6,128 bases of DNA from Tannerellaceae bacterium (GTDB lineage Bacteria > Bacteroidota > Bacteroidia > Bacteroidales > Tannerellaceae), in the NCBI GenBank assembly GCA_020860805.1, contig JAJBTP010000593.1:1-6128 (forward strand), in the 5' to 3' direction. The position numbers and the translations under genes are program-made. Numbering within the stretch: the stretch's first letter is position 1; the number at the start of each line of letters is the position of its first letter. Below the pieces are notes generated by a model, which had not been told where the DNA came from, ran no database searches, and was given only the letters and a program-made list of their open reading frames with translations. Positions 1 to 6,103 of the stretch are shown piece after piece.

Positions 1-44
1 ATAAAGAGTAAAACCAAAACAACGTATTGGCGTAAAATTTTAAG

Positions 45-112
45 GTTTTCCATACTATTTCTATTTCTTTAAATTACCTCTCTGTAATTAAAACGAAGAA
101 AGTATGGAAAAC
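45..112. repeat. Nested inverted repeat, 12-bp perfect outer arms
   Basis: The outer arms GTTTTCCATACT (45-56) and AGTATGGAAAAC (101-112) are exact reverse complements separated by 44 bases. Inside them AATTAC (72-77) and GTAATT (84-89) form a second perfect 6-bp stem around the loop CTCTCT. That stem extends by three more pairs (TTT/AAA side) if one A is bulged. The structure could fold as a long hairpin in RNA read from either strand, so a bidirectional terminator between genes is the simplest reading. A small palindromic mobile element or a regulator site is also possible. The symmetry is read directly from the sequence; the function is inference. Confidence 0.5.
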
Positions 113-171
113 AGTATCAATGAATGAAAATAAAAAAGTCCGGATAAGAAAAAAGACGCAATATTGGCTCT

Positions 172-190
172 CCCGGGACTAATACCCGGG
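172..190 (-). terminator. Possible terminator hairpin after S9 peptidase
   Basis: Two CCCGGG blocks (172-177 and 185-190) are separated by 7 bases and would form a 6-bp all-GC stem about 35 bases past the peptidase stop. On the minus strand the nearest T-run (TCTTTTTTC, around 145-154) begins some 15-20 bases after the stem, farther than in a textbook intrinsic terminator. A shorter AT-rich stem lies between it and the gene. A terminator is likely by position, but the exact element is uncertain. Confidence 0.4.
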
Positions 191-191
191 T

Positions 192-210
192 CTATAAAAA
201 GATTTTTTAG
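192..210 (-). terminator. Weak AT-rich hairpin next to the CCCGGG hairpin
   Basis: On the minus strand, CTA-A-AAAA and TTTT-A-TAG pair around a TCT loop, giving seven pairs with one internal A/A mismatch. It lies about 15 bases after the peptidase stop codon and directly before the CCCGGG stem. Alone it is too weak to be a convincing terminator. It may act with the neighbouring stem as a 3' end structure. Confidence 0.2.
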
Positions 211-225
211 TCGTCTGGCAGGGTT

Positions 226-2715
226 TCAGAGGGTGCGTTCCGGATAGAGGGCTTCCCACCATTCCGGTTGCTCTTTCAGCCATTTGGCAAACCAGGCAAA
301 AATACTGTTTTGCCAGCCGATTCGTTTTTTATAACCGACTATACCGTGGTTCTCACCTTCAACCTGGATGAATTCTACCTCTTTTCCTAATATTTTCAAC
401 GCAGCAAACATCTGAATACTTTCGCCTACCGGAACATTGGTGTCTGCACTACCATGTAGCAGCAGGAGAGGGGTATTTATTTTATCAGCATTGAACAGTG
501 GACTTTGCTGTGTAAACAGGTCCGGGTTATTCCATGGATAACTATCCGCATTCGCAACCGAGCAATATCCATATCCCCAGAAACCTTCTCCCCAATAACT
601 GCTTAACGCACTGATACCCGCATGGCTGACAGCAGCCGCAAATAAATCAGTACGGGTTTGAAGGTATTGAGTCATGAACCCACCGTAGCTGGCACCGATA
701 CAACCTATTTTTGATTTGTCGATAAACGGATGTTGTTCACAGAAAAGTTCAGTTCCTTTAATAATTTCATCCGCAGTCACTTTTCCCCAGGCATTTACGT
801 GGCGTGAGGAAAACTCCTGGCCGAATCCGGTCGTACCACTGGGATTAAGGGTGTATACAACATATCCCTGTGCAGCATACATATGCATAGAATAACGTCC
901 TTCCAGCATACGGTTAGTCGGTGATGTTCCTCCGTAATAGCAAACAATCATCGGATACTTTTTAGCCGGGTCAAAATTAGGGGGTAAATAATAGCGTCCG
1001 GTTATGGTGGTTCCATCATCCGAAATAAAGTCCCAGTCCGCTGTTTCACCTAACACAATATTCTCTAACCGTTCGTTGGATAAATCCTCCATTAATTTAT
1101 TCTTCCCTGATTTTAAATCGTACGAATAAAGGCGGTTTGCGTTTGAAATACTTTGTCCATAACAATATAATACAGGAGCAGTATCAGCAATGGAAAAACT
1201 GCTAATTACATCTTCGGGAATAGCGAGCTGTTTGATTTTGCCATTTACCGGATTACAGGTAAATAACCGTTGGTAATCTTTATCCTCCGCAACCATGTAA
1301 ATCTGTCCGTCATACTTATTCCACACAGAGCCTCCTACACTTGGATTAAAATCTTTGGTTAAAGGAGTAGCCTGGCGGCTTTGCAAATCATATAGAAACA
1401 ACTGTCCATCGTATGCGTTCGAGATTTGTCCTTCAGCTATGTTCAGGCCAATACCATCAAATGCATCTCCGGAACCGGCAACCAGTAATTTTTTACTATC
1501 CGGCGAGAAAACGGCCCGGTTAATAAACGGTCGGCTGCTCCAGATGGTATCCACATCCAGTGTGTGCAAATCCAGTTTACAAAGTGAATGACGGGCATGA
1601 GGGCGGGATGTATAGACACGCTCCGAGGTACTGAATAGTAAATAGCGGCTATCGGCACTCACATCATTCAGATAGGTACTGTTATGACCATATGTCAATT
1701 GCTCAAATAAACCTGTTGCCAAATCGTATTTCCAGATAAAGGAACGTTTCCGGAAACCCGGAAGCCGGTCATTCGGTTCCAGTACTCTCACTAAGTCCGG
1801 GCCTTCTTTAGGTCCTTCTTCCTCTACGGAGAATATCAAAAAGGATTCATCCGGAGAAAAACTGAAGTTTCCTTTTGGCAAATTCGCGGCCAGGAGAGTC
1901 TCCTGTATAGTCAACGGATCCAATGTAACCAGTTCGGTACCTTTCAGACCGGTACGGGTATAATAAATCCGGTTGCTTTTTTTCATCCAGCGGGCACTAT
2001 TCAGGATACTTCCCTGCATAAGTATACGTCCGGAAGCTGTTTCCTGTAGTTGGCTGATGGATTCTGTCCTACCATCATTTAACCGGTTGGCATACCGTAC
2101 AATTACCATTTTTCCGTTAGGAGAGAGGCTGATGCCCCGGAAATCTTTTCCCCCAATCATGTCTTCCATTGTATATCTTTTGGTGGGATCAAGCGTTGTA
2201 CCAATGGTTGCGTTTTCCTTCGGACTGAAAAGTGCAGTGATAGAATGTTTACAGGTATCCGTTGCCTGTGCCAGGTATTTAATGATGACCTCATACCGCC
2301 TGGGCTCCAATGTTAATTCTGCTGTTTTACCTACGGATTTATTATCGACATATACCTCCATTTCTCCCGGTCCGCTTATATCCAGTATACCTTTGGCATA
2401 GCGGTCACTATTGAGATAAAAAGAGAGAAGATGAAAAGCATCCTTTCCTTCCGGATTTTCAAAAAAGAATTTACCTGCCGTATCAGCTTCCAGTATAATA
2501 GGATTAGCTAATAATTTATCAAAAGAAACAGTTGCTTTTAAAAGGTTTTTTGCTTCATATTTCTTTCCGTTTACATTCAGACTATCTACAATAACCGGTT
2601 TACTGACTTTAACCGGCCCTGCATACTTAATCCGCTCTACTTTTACCTCTTCTTTGGCAAACAGGCTGAATACGGAACAGATAAGCAGTAAGGATAAGGG
2701 TATTTTTTTGTTCAT
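226..2715 (-). CDS. Exported S9 family serine peptidase (prolyl oligopeptidase family)
   Basis: This 829-residue protein should cleave short peptides outside the cytoplasm. Residues 1-20 form a Sec signal peptide (KK, then a hydrophobic core, likely cut after Ala20). There is no lipobox, because the cysteine at 13 follows isoleucine. Residues about 21-180 are an extra N-terminal region with strand-rich, beta-sandwich-like sequence. Residues about 190-555 carry repeated SPD/SPN/SAD strand motifs typical of the S9 beta-propeller. Residues about 585-820 are the alpha/beta-hydrolase domain with GASYGG (Ser676), HGSAD (Asp758) and GENHG (His790), a complete catalytic triad. The GxSYGG context resembles acylaminoacyl-peptidase-type S9 members more than DPP IV (usually GWSYGG), but substrate specificity cannot be assigned. 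The ATG start is preceded by an A-rich leader without a Shine-Dalgarno sequence. It follows ispE by 25 bases and is probably cotranscribed with it. The stop is TGA. Confidence 0.93.
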   Translation of the reverse strand: MNKKIPLSLLLICSVFSLFAKEEVKVERIKYAGPVKVSKPVIVDSLNVNGKKYEAKNLLKATVSFDKLLANPIILEADTAGKFFFENPEGKDAFHLLSFYLNSDRYAKGILDISGPGEMEVYVDNKSVGKTAELTLEPRRYEVIIKYLAQATDTCKHSITALFSPKENATIGTTLDPTKRYTMEDMIGGKDFRGISLSPNGKMVIVRYANRLNDGRTESISQLQETASGRILMQGSILNSARWMKKSNRIYYTRTGLKGTELVTLDPLTIQETLLAANLPKGNFSFSPDESFLIFSVEEEGPKEGPDLVRVLEPNDRLPGFRKRSFIWKYDLATGLFEQLTYGHNSTYLNDVSADSRYLLFSTSERVYTSRPHARHSLCKLDLHTLDVDTIWSSRPFINRAVFSPDSKKLLVAGSGDAFDGIGLNIAEGQISNAYDGQLFLYDLQSRQATPLTKDFNPSVGGSVWNKYDGQIYMVAEDKDYQRLFTCNPVNGKIKQLAIPEDVISSFSIADTAPVLYCYGQSISNANRLYSYDLKSGKNKLMEDLSNERLENIVLGETADWDFISDDGTTITGRYYLPPNFDPAKKYPMIVCYYGGTSPTNRMLEGRYSMHMYAAQGYVVYTLNPSGTTGFGQEFSSRHVNAWGKVTADEIIKGTELFCEQHPFIDKSKIGCIGASYGGFMTQYLQTRTDLFAAAVSHAGISALSSYWGEGFWGYGYCSVANADSYPWNNPDLFTQQSPLFNADKINTPLLLLHGSADTNVPVGESIQMFAALKILGKEVEFIQVEGENHGIVGYKKRIGWQNSIFAWFAKWLKEQPEWWEALYPERTL

Positions 2716-2740
2716 ATAAGTTTGTTTTTATACACTATGT

Positions 2741-3553
2741 TTATGATAATTCACCACTCCAGACGAAACAATGTGGAACTATTTGCTGAAGGTCACCGGG
2801 GGCCTCTTTAAACAATCCGAAAACCGAAGACCCCGACCCCGACATACAGGCATATACTGCACCTGCATCATATAATTGTTCTTTGATTTGCTTGATTTCC
2901 GGATGTTTACGAAAGACAACTGCCTCAAAATCATTGATAAGTTTATCTTTCCATTCTTCAACGGGCAACTTCACTATATCTTTTATGGAGTGAACCGGAG
3001 TACCCGGGGTTATCATGGAATAAGCTTCCGGGGTAGAAACTTTGATATCCGGCTTTATCAGACAAATATGATATCCGGTAAGGGAAAGGTCTACCGGTTC
3101 AAATATATTTCCGGTACCGGAGGCAAAAACAGGTTTGTTCCGGATAAAGAAAGGACAGTCGGCACCCAGTTGTCCGGCCAGTTTCTCCAATTTCTCCGGT
3201 TTGATGTTTAACTCAAACAGGTCGTTAATCAGTTTGAGCATATAAGCAGCATCCGCAGAACCACCTCCCAGACCTGCCCCAAAAGGGATGGCTTTTAACA
3301 GGTGAACTTCTACCTGTGGGAAATCATACTCTTGTTGCAACAAACGCAAGGCTTTAACAACCAGATTCTTTTCAGGTTCAGAATCTACAGCTATCCCGGT
3401 TTGCGAGAATGTAAACTTATCTGCTGCAATTGCTTCCAGCGCATCACATAAAGGGACCGGGTAAAAAATAGTTTCTATATTATGGTAACCATCCGGGCGT
3501 TTACTGACAATATTCAATCCCAGATTGATTTTAGCATTCGGGAAATTAATCAT
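2741..3553 (-). CDS. ispE: 4-diphosphocytidyl-2-C-methyl-D-erythritol kinase
   Basis: IspE is the cytoplasmic GHMP-family kinase that phosphorylates the 2-hydroxyl of CDP-methylerythritol with ATP, the fourth enzyme of the methylerythritol-phosphate route to isoprenoid precursors. The 270-residue length is normal for the family. Visible hallmarks are the N-terminal PNAKINLGL motif with Lys8, followed by the substrate-site segment RPDGYHNIET. The glycine-rich ATP loop PFGAGLGGGSADAAY spans about 90-104. GAD with the likely catalytic Asp132 follows, and the C-terminal GHMP motif ACMSGSGSSVFG spans about 235-246. The ATG has AAGAGG seven bases upstream, a fair ribosome site. An 80-base gap with a candidate promoter separates it from the DUF486 gene; the S9 peptidase follows after 25 bases. 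The gene appears intact. Confidence 0.96.
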   Translation of the reverse strand: MINFPNAKINLGLNIVSKRPDGYHNIETIFYPVPLCDALEAIAADKFTFSQTGIAVDSEPEKNLVVKALRLLQQEYDFPQVEVHLLKAIPFGAGLGGGSADAAYMLKLINDLFELNIKPEKLEKLAGQLGADCPFFIRNKPVFASGTGNIFEPVDLSLTGYHICLIKPDIKVSTPEAYSMITPGTPVHSIKDIVKLPVEEWKDKLINDFEAVVFRKHPEIKQIKEQLYDAGAVYACMSGSGSSVFGLFKEAPGDLQQIVPHCFVWSGELS

Positions 3554-3605
3554 ATTTTATCCTCTTGATTCTCTGACTTCTCACTGTTGAGTTGTCTCTT
3601 CCTTA

Positions 3606-3613
3606 CAAATATA
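3606..3613 (-). promoter_or_regulatory. Candidate Bacteroidota -7 element for ispE and S9 peptidase
   Basis: The minus strand reads TATATTTG here, matching the TAnnTTTG -7 consensus of the Bacteroidota housekeeping sigma factor. It lies in the 80-base gap before ispE and would give a leader of roughly 45-50 bases. I find no clear TTTG -33 element about 20 bases upstream, so support rests on the -7 match and position. It would drive ispE and the peptidase independently of the upstream gene. Confidence 0.45.
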
Positions 3614-3633
3614 CAAAGAATCCTGTTAGATGC

Positions 3634-4002
3634 TTACTTCCTGAAAATAAAGTATACAGCTAATATCAGGAAAACAAATCCAACCAGATGATTCCAGCGA
3701 AGTGTTTCGTTTTTAAAGAGTAAGGTAGTAAACACGGTAAAAACCACCAGCGTAATCACTTCCTGCAGGACTTTTAACTGCCACAGATTAAAGGGACCTC
3801 CATTTCCGTCGAAGCCAATCCGGTTAGCCGGTACCTGGAAACAATACTCAAAAAGAGCGATCATCCAGCTGATTAAGATGATGGCCGGAAGTCCCCATTT
3901 ACTAAACCATCCTAATTCTTTGAACTTTAAATGCCCGTACCAGGCAAAGGTCATAAAGATGTTGGACATAATAAGCAGTCCAATCGTAGTTAAACTTTTC
4001 AT
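3634..4002 (-). CDS. DMT superfamily membrane protein, DUF486 family
   Basis: This 122-residue inner-membrane protein has four predicted helices at about 5-24, 36-54, 78-96 and 102-119. It carries the family-typical opening SNIFMTFAWYGHLKFKE and the central FEYCFQVPANRIG segment, which mark the DUF486 (DMT_6) group of small drug/metabolite-transporter relatives. Members resemble half-size EmrE-like transporters and probably dimerise, but no substrate is established. I chose the ATG at 4002 because AAGGAG lies five bases upstream. A longer frame from GTG at 4023 is possible, but that GTG overlaps the candidate -7 promoter element and would lie upstream of the transcription start. The gene has its own likely promoter and sits 56 bases past the lipoprotein remnant. 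A functional link to ispE downstream is not evident. Confidence 0.87.
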   Translation of the reverse strand: MKSLTTIGLLIMSNIFMTFAWYGHLKFKELGWFSKWGLPAIILISWMIALFEYCFQVPANRIGFDGNGGPFNLWQLKVLQEVITLVVFTVFTTLLFKNETLRWNHLVGFVFLILAVYFIFRK

Positions 4003-4007
4003 TCTTT

Positions 4008-4013
4008 CTCCTT
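4008..4013 (-). promoter_or_regulatory. Ribosome binding site that decides the DUF486 start
   Basis: AAGGAG on the minus strand lies five bases before the ATG at 4002. Its spacing fits that ATG and not the in-frame GTG at 4023, which lies upstream of the site. Strong Shine-Dalgarno sequences are not the rule in Bacteroidota, so this one is informative. Confidence 0.7.
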
Positions 4014-4022
4014 TTAGCAGCA

Positions 4023-4030
4023 CAAAGGTA
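4023..4030 (-). promoter_or_regulatory. Candidate -7 promoter element for the DUF486 gene
   Basis: The minus strand reads TACCTTTG, a full match to the TAnnTTTG -7 consensus, 20 bases upstream of the ATG at 4002. Initiation a few bases downstream would give a very short leader that still includes the AAGGAG ribosome site. No good TTTG -33 motif is visible about 20 bases farther upstream, so the promoter may be weak or depend on another factor. Confidence 0.5.
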
Positions 4031-4058
4031 GAATTTATTCTTTTCCCTCATTTCTATT

Positions 4059-4739
4059 TTAGTTCTTTCTGTTTTTTATGAGGATGCTACTTACAATGGC
4101 TATACCTATTAATAAACCGGTGACGATAAATGCCCATGCATTACTTTTGCGGGATTCGGCTGTAAGTACAAAATCTTCCGCAAGGAAGTAATAAGCATTG
4201 ACTTTCCATACAGGAGATTCATCTTTTATATGAGGCGCATTTGTTGTTAAGAGTTTACCGGGCAACCGGACTTCATAAAGCTGTTCAACACCAAATAAGT
4301 TTAAAATCAATGTTTGTTCCTCCAGTTGTTTATCCATTGTCTCTTTATGAGTAGTGTATAAAGCGGAATAGAAACCTGTAGAAAATTGATTATCCAAAAA
4401 TTTACAAAGCTTATCAAAGGACGGATCAATTACATCTTCACTGTAAGAAGGTTGATCACCATTCATGTCTTTGAAAAGTATATCCCGGTCTACCTTTTGT
4501 AGTTCTGTAATCCTTTCCTGCTGAGAAGAACGGTGGGTTTGTTGACAGAGTATGCGGTAGTTTATTTCCAGCATATTGCGGTTTATCCATTGATAAAACT
4601 TTTCTCTTATATCAAAGAGCTTTCCATATATTTCTACACCATTCATACCCTCTGTCTGAATCGGATCTCCCTGTAACCATAATTTCACTTCTTCGTCATC
4701 CAGATAATTATCAAGAGGAATGATGGTTACTTCTTTCAA
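4059..4739 (-). pseudogene. C-terminal part of the split lipoprotein, no proper start
   Basis: This stretch encodes 226 residues without frameshifts or stops, but it opens only at a TTG (4737-4739) with no Shine-Dalgarno sequence nearby, and the first ATG is at residue 32. It contains a charged, helix-rich middle (about 40-150) and a strand-rich segment (about 150-190). A single hydrophobic helix (about 201-221) is followed by a short basic tail, placing the bulk outside the cytoplasm. Without the upstream half it has no export signal, so even if reinitiated it would probably be misplaced. The clean downstream frame suggests the break is recent. Confidence 0.55.
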
Positions 4740-4763
4740 AGAAGTAAAAGTACTTTGATAAGA

Positions 4764-5150
4764 TTAATAAGTATAAAACCAACGGTTGTATATATTTACT
4801 TTCTCAGAAGGAGAAAAGATAGGAGTGTAAGGATTTTCTATTTGCATACTCCCGGACGATTCCTCTGCAGAAGTATACATCCGGTTCACTTTTACATTCG
4901 TTGTACTTTTCCTGACAAAATAAGAATAATAGGAGGTACTATCCGTACAGGTTATTACCCATGTATCGTCCAGTGTAAAAGGAAAGGGATTATGCTGTAA
5001 ATCTCCCTGTAGAAAAAGAGAATCTCCAAATGTATGAATTTCTTTTTCAAATCTACCGTCCGGATGGACTGTATTAACTACCCGGAAATAAGAATCACAA
5101 GACATGAATCCCACTATAAAAAGCACCGCTAAGATATATTTTGTTTTCAT
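4764..5150 (-). CDS. N-terminal part of the split lipoprotein (128-residue product)
   Basis: This is the piece of the split gene that would actually be translated. It has a basic start (MKTK), a hydrophobic stretch, and FMSC ending at Cys18, a relaxed lipobox for signal peptidase II. Asp at +2 would favour inner-membrane retention by the E. coli rule, though that rule is not proven in Bacteroidota. No negatively charged surface-export signal follows the cysteine. The mature 111 residues are polar and tyrosine- and serine-rich, and end at FYTY before the TAA. The ATG overlaps the preceding stop (ATGA), implying translational coupling to the anti-sigma-like gene. The gene is unnamed; a truncated lipoprotein may or may not be stable. 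Confidence 0.6.
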   Translation of the reverse strand: MKTKYILAVLFIVGFMSCDSYFRVVNTVHPDGRFEKEIHTFGDSLFLQGDLQHNPFPFTLDDTWVITCTDSTSYYSYFVRKSTTNVKVNRMYTSAEESSGSMQIENPYTPIFSPSEKVNIYNRWFYTY

Positions 5151-5542
5151 AACTCATTATTGGTTAGATAGTTTTCAAATAGCTTCTCCTTGGCTATACG
5201 GGGAGTTGTTTTGCGCATGTAATCGGATAGTATTTCCAGAGGAGACATATTTTCCCATTCCGGATAATTTTTATAAACTACAGATTTTGTCTGTATAATA
5301 GATTCTGACGGATAGGAAGAAACCATACCTACTTCATAGGCCAGGAAAGCAATCAATATACAAGAAGCAACTCCGGAAATATATCCAGTCAGTTTCAAAA
5401 GGCTGAAGGTAGGGGTATGAACCGGTTGCTTTTCAATCTGTCGCATAATAGCATCTGTTAATTTTTCCGGATTATCCAATACCGGATAACTATTTTTCAG
5501 TTTTTCCGTAAGTTCCTCATACGTTATTTTCTTTTTCTTCAT
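5147..5542 (-). CDS. Putative single-pass membrane anti-sigma factor
   Basis: The 131-residue protein has a lysine-rich, helical cytoplasmic N-terminus of about 50 residues, one hydrophobic helix at about 53-74, and a periplasmic tail of about 57 residues. It has no signal peptide. It lies three bases after the ECF sigma gene and overlaps the following lipoprotein gene by ATGA, the usual setting for an anti-sigma factor. It lacks the zinc-binding HxxxCxxC motif of ZAS anti-sigma factors, and its only cysteine lies in the membrane helix. The cytoplasmic part is shorter than most known anti-sigma domains, so the role is inferred from context, size and topology. Start choice is secure: GGAGGAG lies six bases before the ATG. 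Confidence 0.7.
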   Translation of the reverse strand: MKKKKITYEELTEKLKNSYPVLDNPEKLTDAIMRQIEKQPVHTPTFSLLKLTGYISGVASCILIAFLAYEVGMVSSYPSESIIQTKSVVYKNYPEWENMSPLEILSDYMRKTTPRIAKEKLFENYLTNNEL

Positions 5543-5545
5543 AAA

Positions 5546-6103
5546 TTACTCCTCCATTGTATCTAATTTTTGCCGGATGTACTTCCGTGCTAAATATAAG
5601 TTACTCTTTATTTTCGCAGCGGAGAGTCCCGTAATCGTTTCGATTTCACTCACTTCTAAATCTTCTATGTCACTGAGTATAAAAACCAGCTTTTGTTTAG
5701 GTGCTAACTGCTCTGTAAAATAAAGGATTAACTCTTTCAATTCCTGATTGATAATACCCGATTCAATATTCTCTCCGGAAGAGAGTTGCTCCAGATAATC
5801 ACCCCATTTATCAGCATCTGTTTCAGGTCGCTGACTAAGTTTGCGTAATCTGTCTAGGCACGTGTTACAGGTAATTTTATAAAGCCATGTAGAAAAACGG
5901 AATGTATTCTGATATAAATGCAGGGAAGTCCAGAGTTTAATAAAAGTTTCCTGTACCATATCTCTGGCTTCATCCACATCACCCATTAATCTGAAACAAA
6001 GACGAAATACAAACAACTGATACTCCTCAACCAGCAGCCTGAAAGATTCATTATCTTTCTGTTTACTTTTTTCTATGACTTCTATAAGCCGGGCTGATTC
6101 CAT
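5546..6103 (-). CDS. ECF RNA polymerase sigma factor
   Basis: The 185-residue protein is a group IV sigma factor that directs RNA polymerase to a small set of promoters. Sigma-2 covers about 20-90, with the core-binding helix DEARDMVQETFIKLW (44-58) and the -10 recognition stretch FRFSTWLYKITCNTCLDRLR (68-87). Sigma-4 covers about 120-180, with a helix-turn-helix around EVSEIETITGLSAAKIKSNL. No sigma-1 or sigma-3 is present, as expected for the class. The ATG at 6103 is the first usable start because an in-frame TAA lies two bases upstream of it on the coding strand. No Shine-Dalgarno sequence is visible. It heads an operon with the putative anti-sigma gene three bases downstream and the broken lipoprotein gene after that. 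No TonB receptor gene is seen here, so a SusCD-type role is not indicated. Its own promoter lies beyond the right edge. Confidence 0.94.
   Translation of the reverse strand: MESARLIEVIEKSKQKDNESFRLLVEEYQLFVFRLCFRLMGDVDEARDMVQETFIKLWTSLHLYQNTFRFSTWLYKITCNTCLDRLRKLSQRPETDADKWGDYLEQLSSGENIESGIINQELKELILYFTEQLAPKQKLVFILSDIEDLEVSEIETITGLSAAKIKSNLYLARKYIRQKLDTMEE
5549..5555 (-). promoter_or_regulatory. Shine-Dalgarno site inside the sigma gene's last codons
   Basis: GGAGGAG on the minus strand is formed by the final Met-Glu-Glu codons of the sigma gene, ending at its TAA and six bases before the ATG at 5542. The overlap of ribosome site and terminating codons points to coupled, roughly matched synthesis of sigma and its partner. 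Confidence 0.65.

Larger units (their letters stand above)
1..225. other. Noncoding region downstream of the S9 peptidase
   Basis: No reading frame with a convincing start or family resemblance is visible here on either strand. The region follows the peptidase stop codon and holds three possible RNA or DNA structures: an AT-rich hairpin at 192-210, a CCCGGG hairpin at 172-190, and a nested inverted repeat at 45-112. They are listed separately. I see no TAnnTTTG element pointing either way. The gene beyond the left edge cannot be inferred. Confidence 0.7.
4059..5150 (-). pseudogene. Envelope lipoprotein gene split by an in-frame TAA
   Basis: A single reading frame runs from the ATG at 5150 to the TAA at 4059-4061, interrupted only by TAA at 4764-4766 (codon 129). 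The frame is kept across the stop (5150 and 4739 differ by 411, a multiple of three), and the eight codons after it read SYQSTFTS before the downstream part. Ignoring the stop, the product has a lipoprotein signal peptide with a relaxed lipobox (FMSC, Cys18) and a soluble, probably periplasmic region of about 320 residues. A C-terminal helix at about 338-358 and a KNRKN tail follow. Lack of a clear start or ribosome site after the stop argues against two real genes. A Tyr codon (TAT or TAC) changed to TAA would explain it. It overlaps the anti-sigma-like gene by ATGA and probably belongs to the same signalling operon. I do not recognise a named family. A sequencing error is possible. Confidence 0.72.

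Noticed and set aside
1973..2401. Open frame of 142 codons on the plus strand
   Set aside because: It lies wholly antisense to the S9 peptidase, has no family resemblance, ribosome site or promoter, and its composition is that expected opposite a coding strand.
2677..2715. Possible lipobox in the S9 peptidase signal peptide
   Set aside because: The cysteine at residue 13 is preceded by isoleucine and sits within the hydrophobic core; a standard signal peptidase I site after Ala20 fits better.
2717..2724. TAAGTTTG on the plus strand, a -7 consensus match
   Set aside because: It points into the antisense strand of ispE, has no spaced -33 element, and no plus-strand gene follows.
2831..2842. 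Short tandem CCCCGA repeat
   Set aside because: It encodes the GSGSS part of the conserved C-terminal GHMP motif of IspE, so protein sequence explains it.
3111..3120. Ten-base palindrome CCGGTACCGG
   Set aside because: It lies inside ispE and is explained by codons for a Ser-Gly-Thr-Gly stretch; no partner copies or regulatory context are visible.
2876..3211. Open frame of 111 codons on the plus strand
   Set aside because: It is antisense to ispE, whose motifs are unmistakable, and shows no independent coding signal.
4755..5000. Open frame on the plus strand across the split lipoprotein gene
   Set aside because: It is opposite the lipoprotein frame, has no ribosome site, and its sequence is arginine/isoleucine-rich as expected for a shadow frame.
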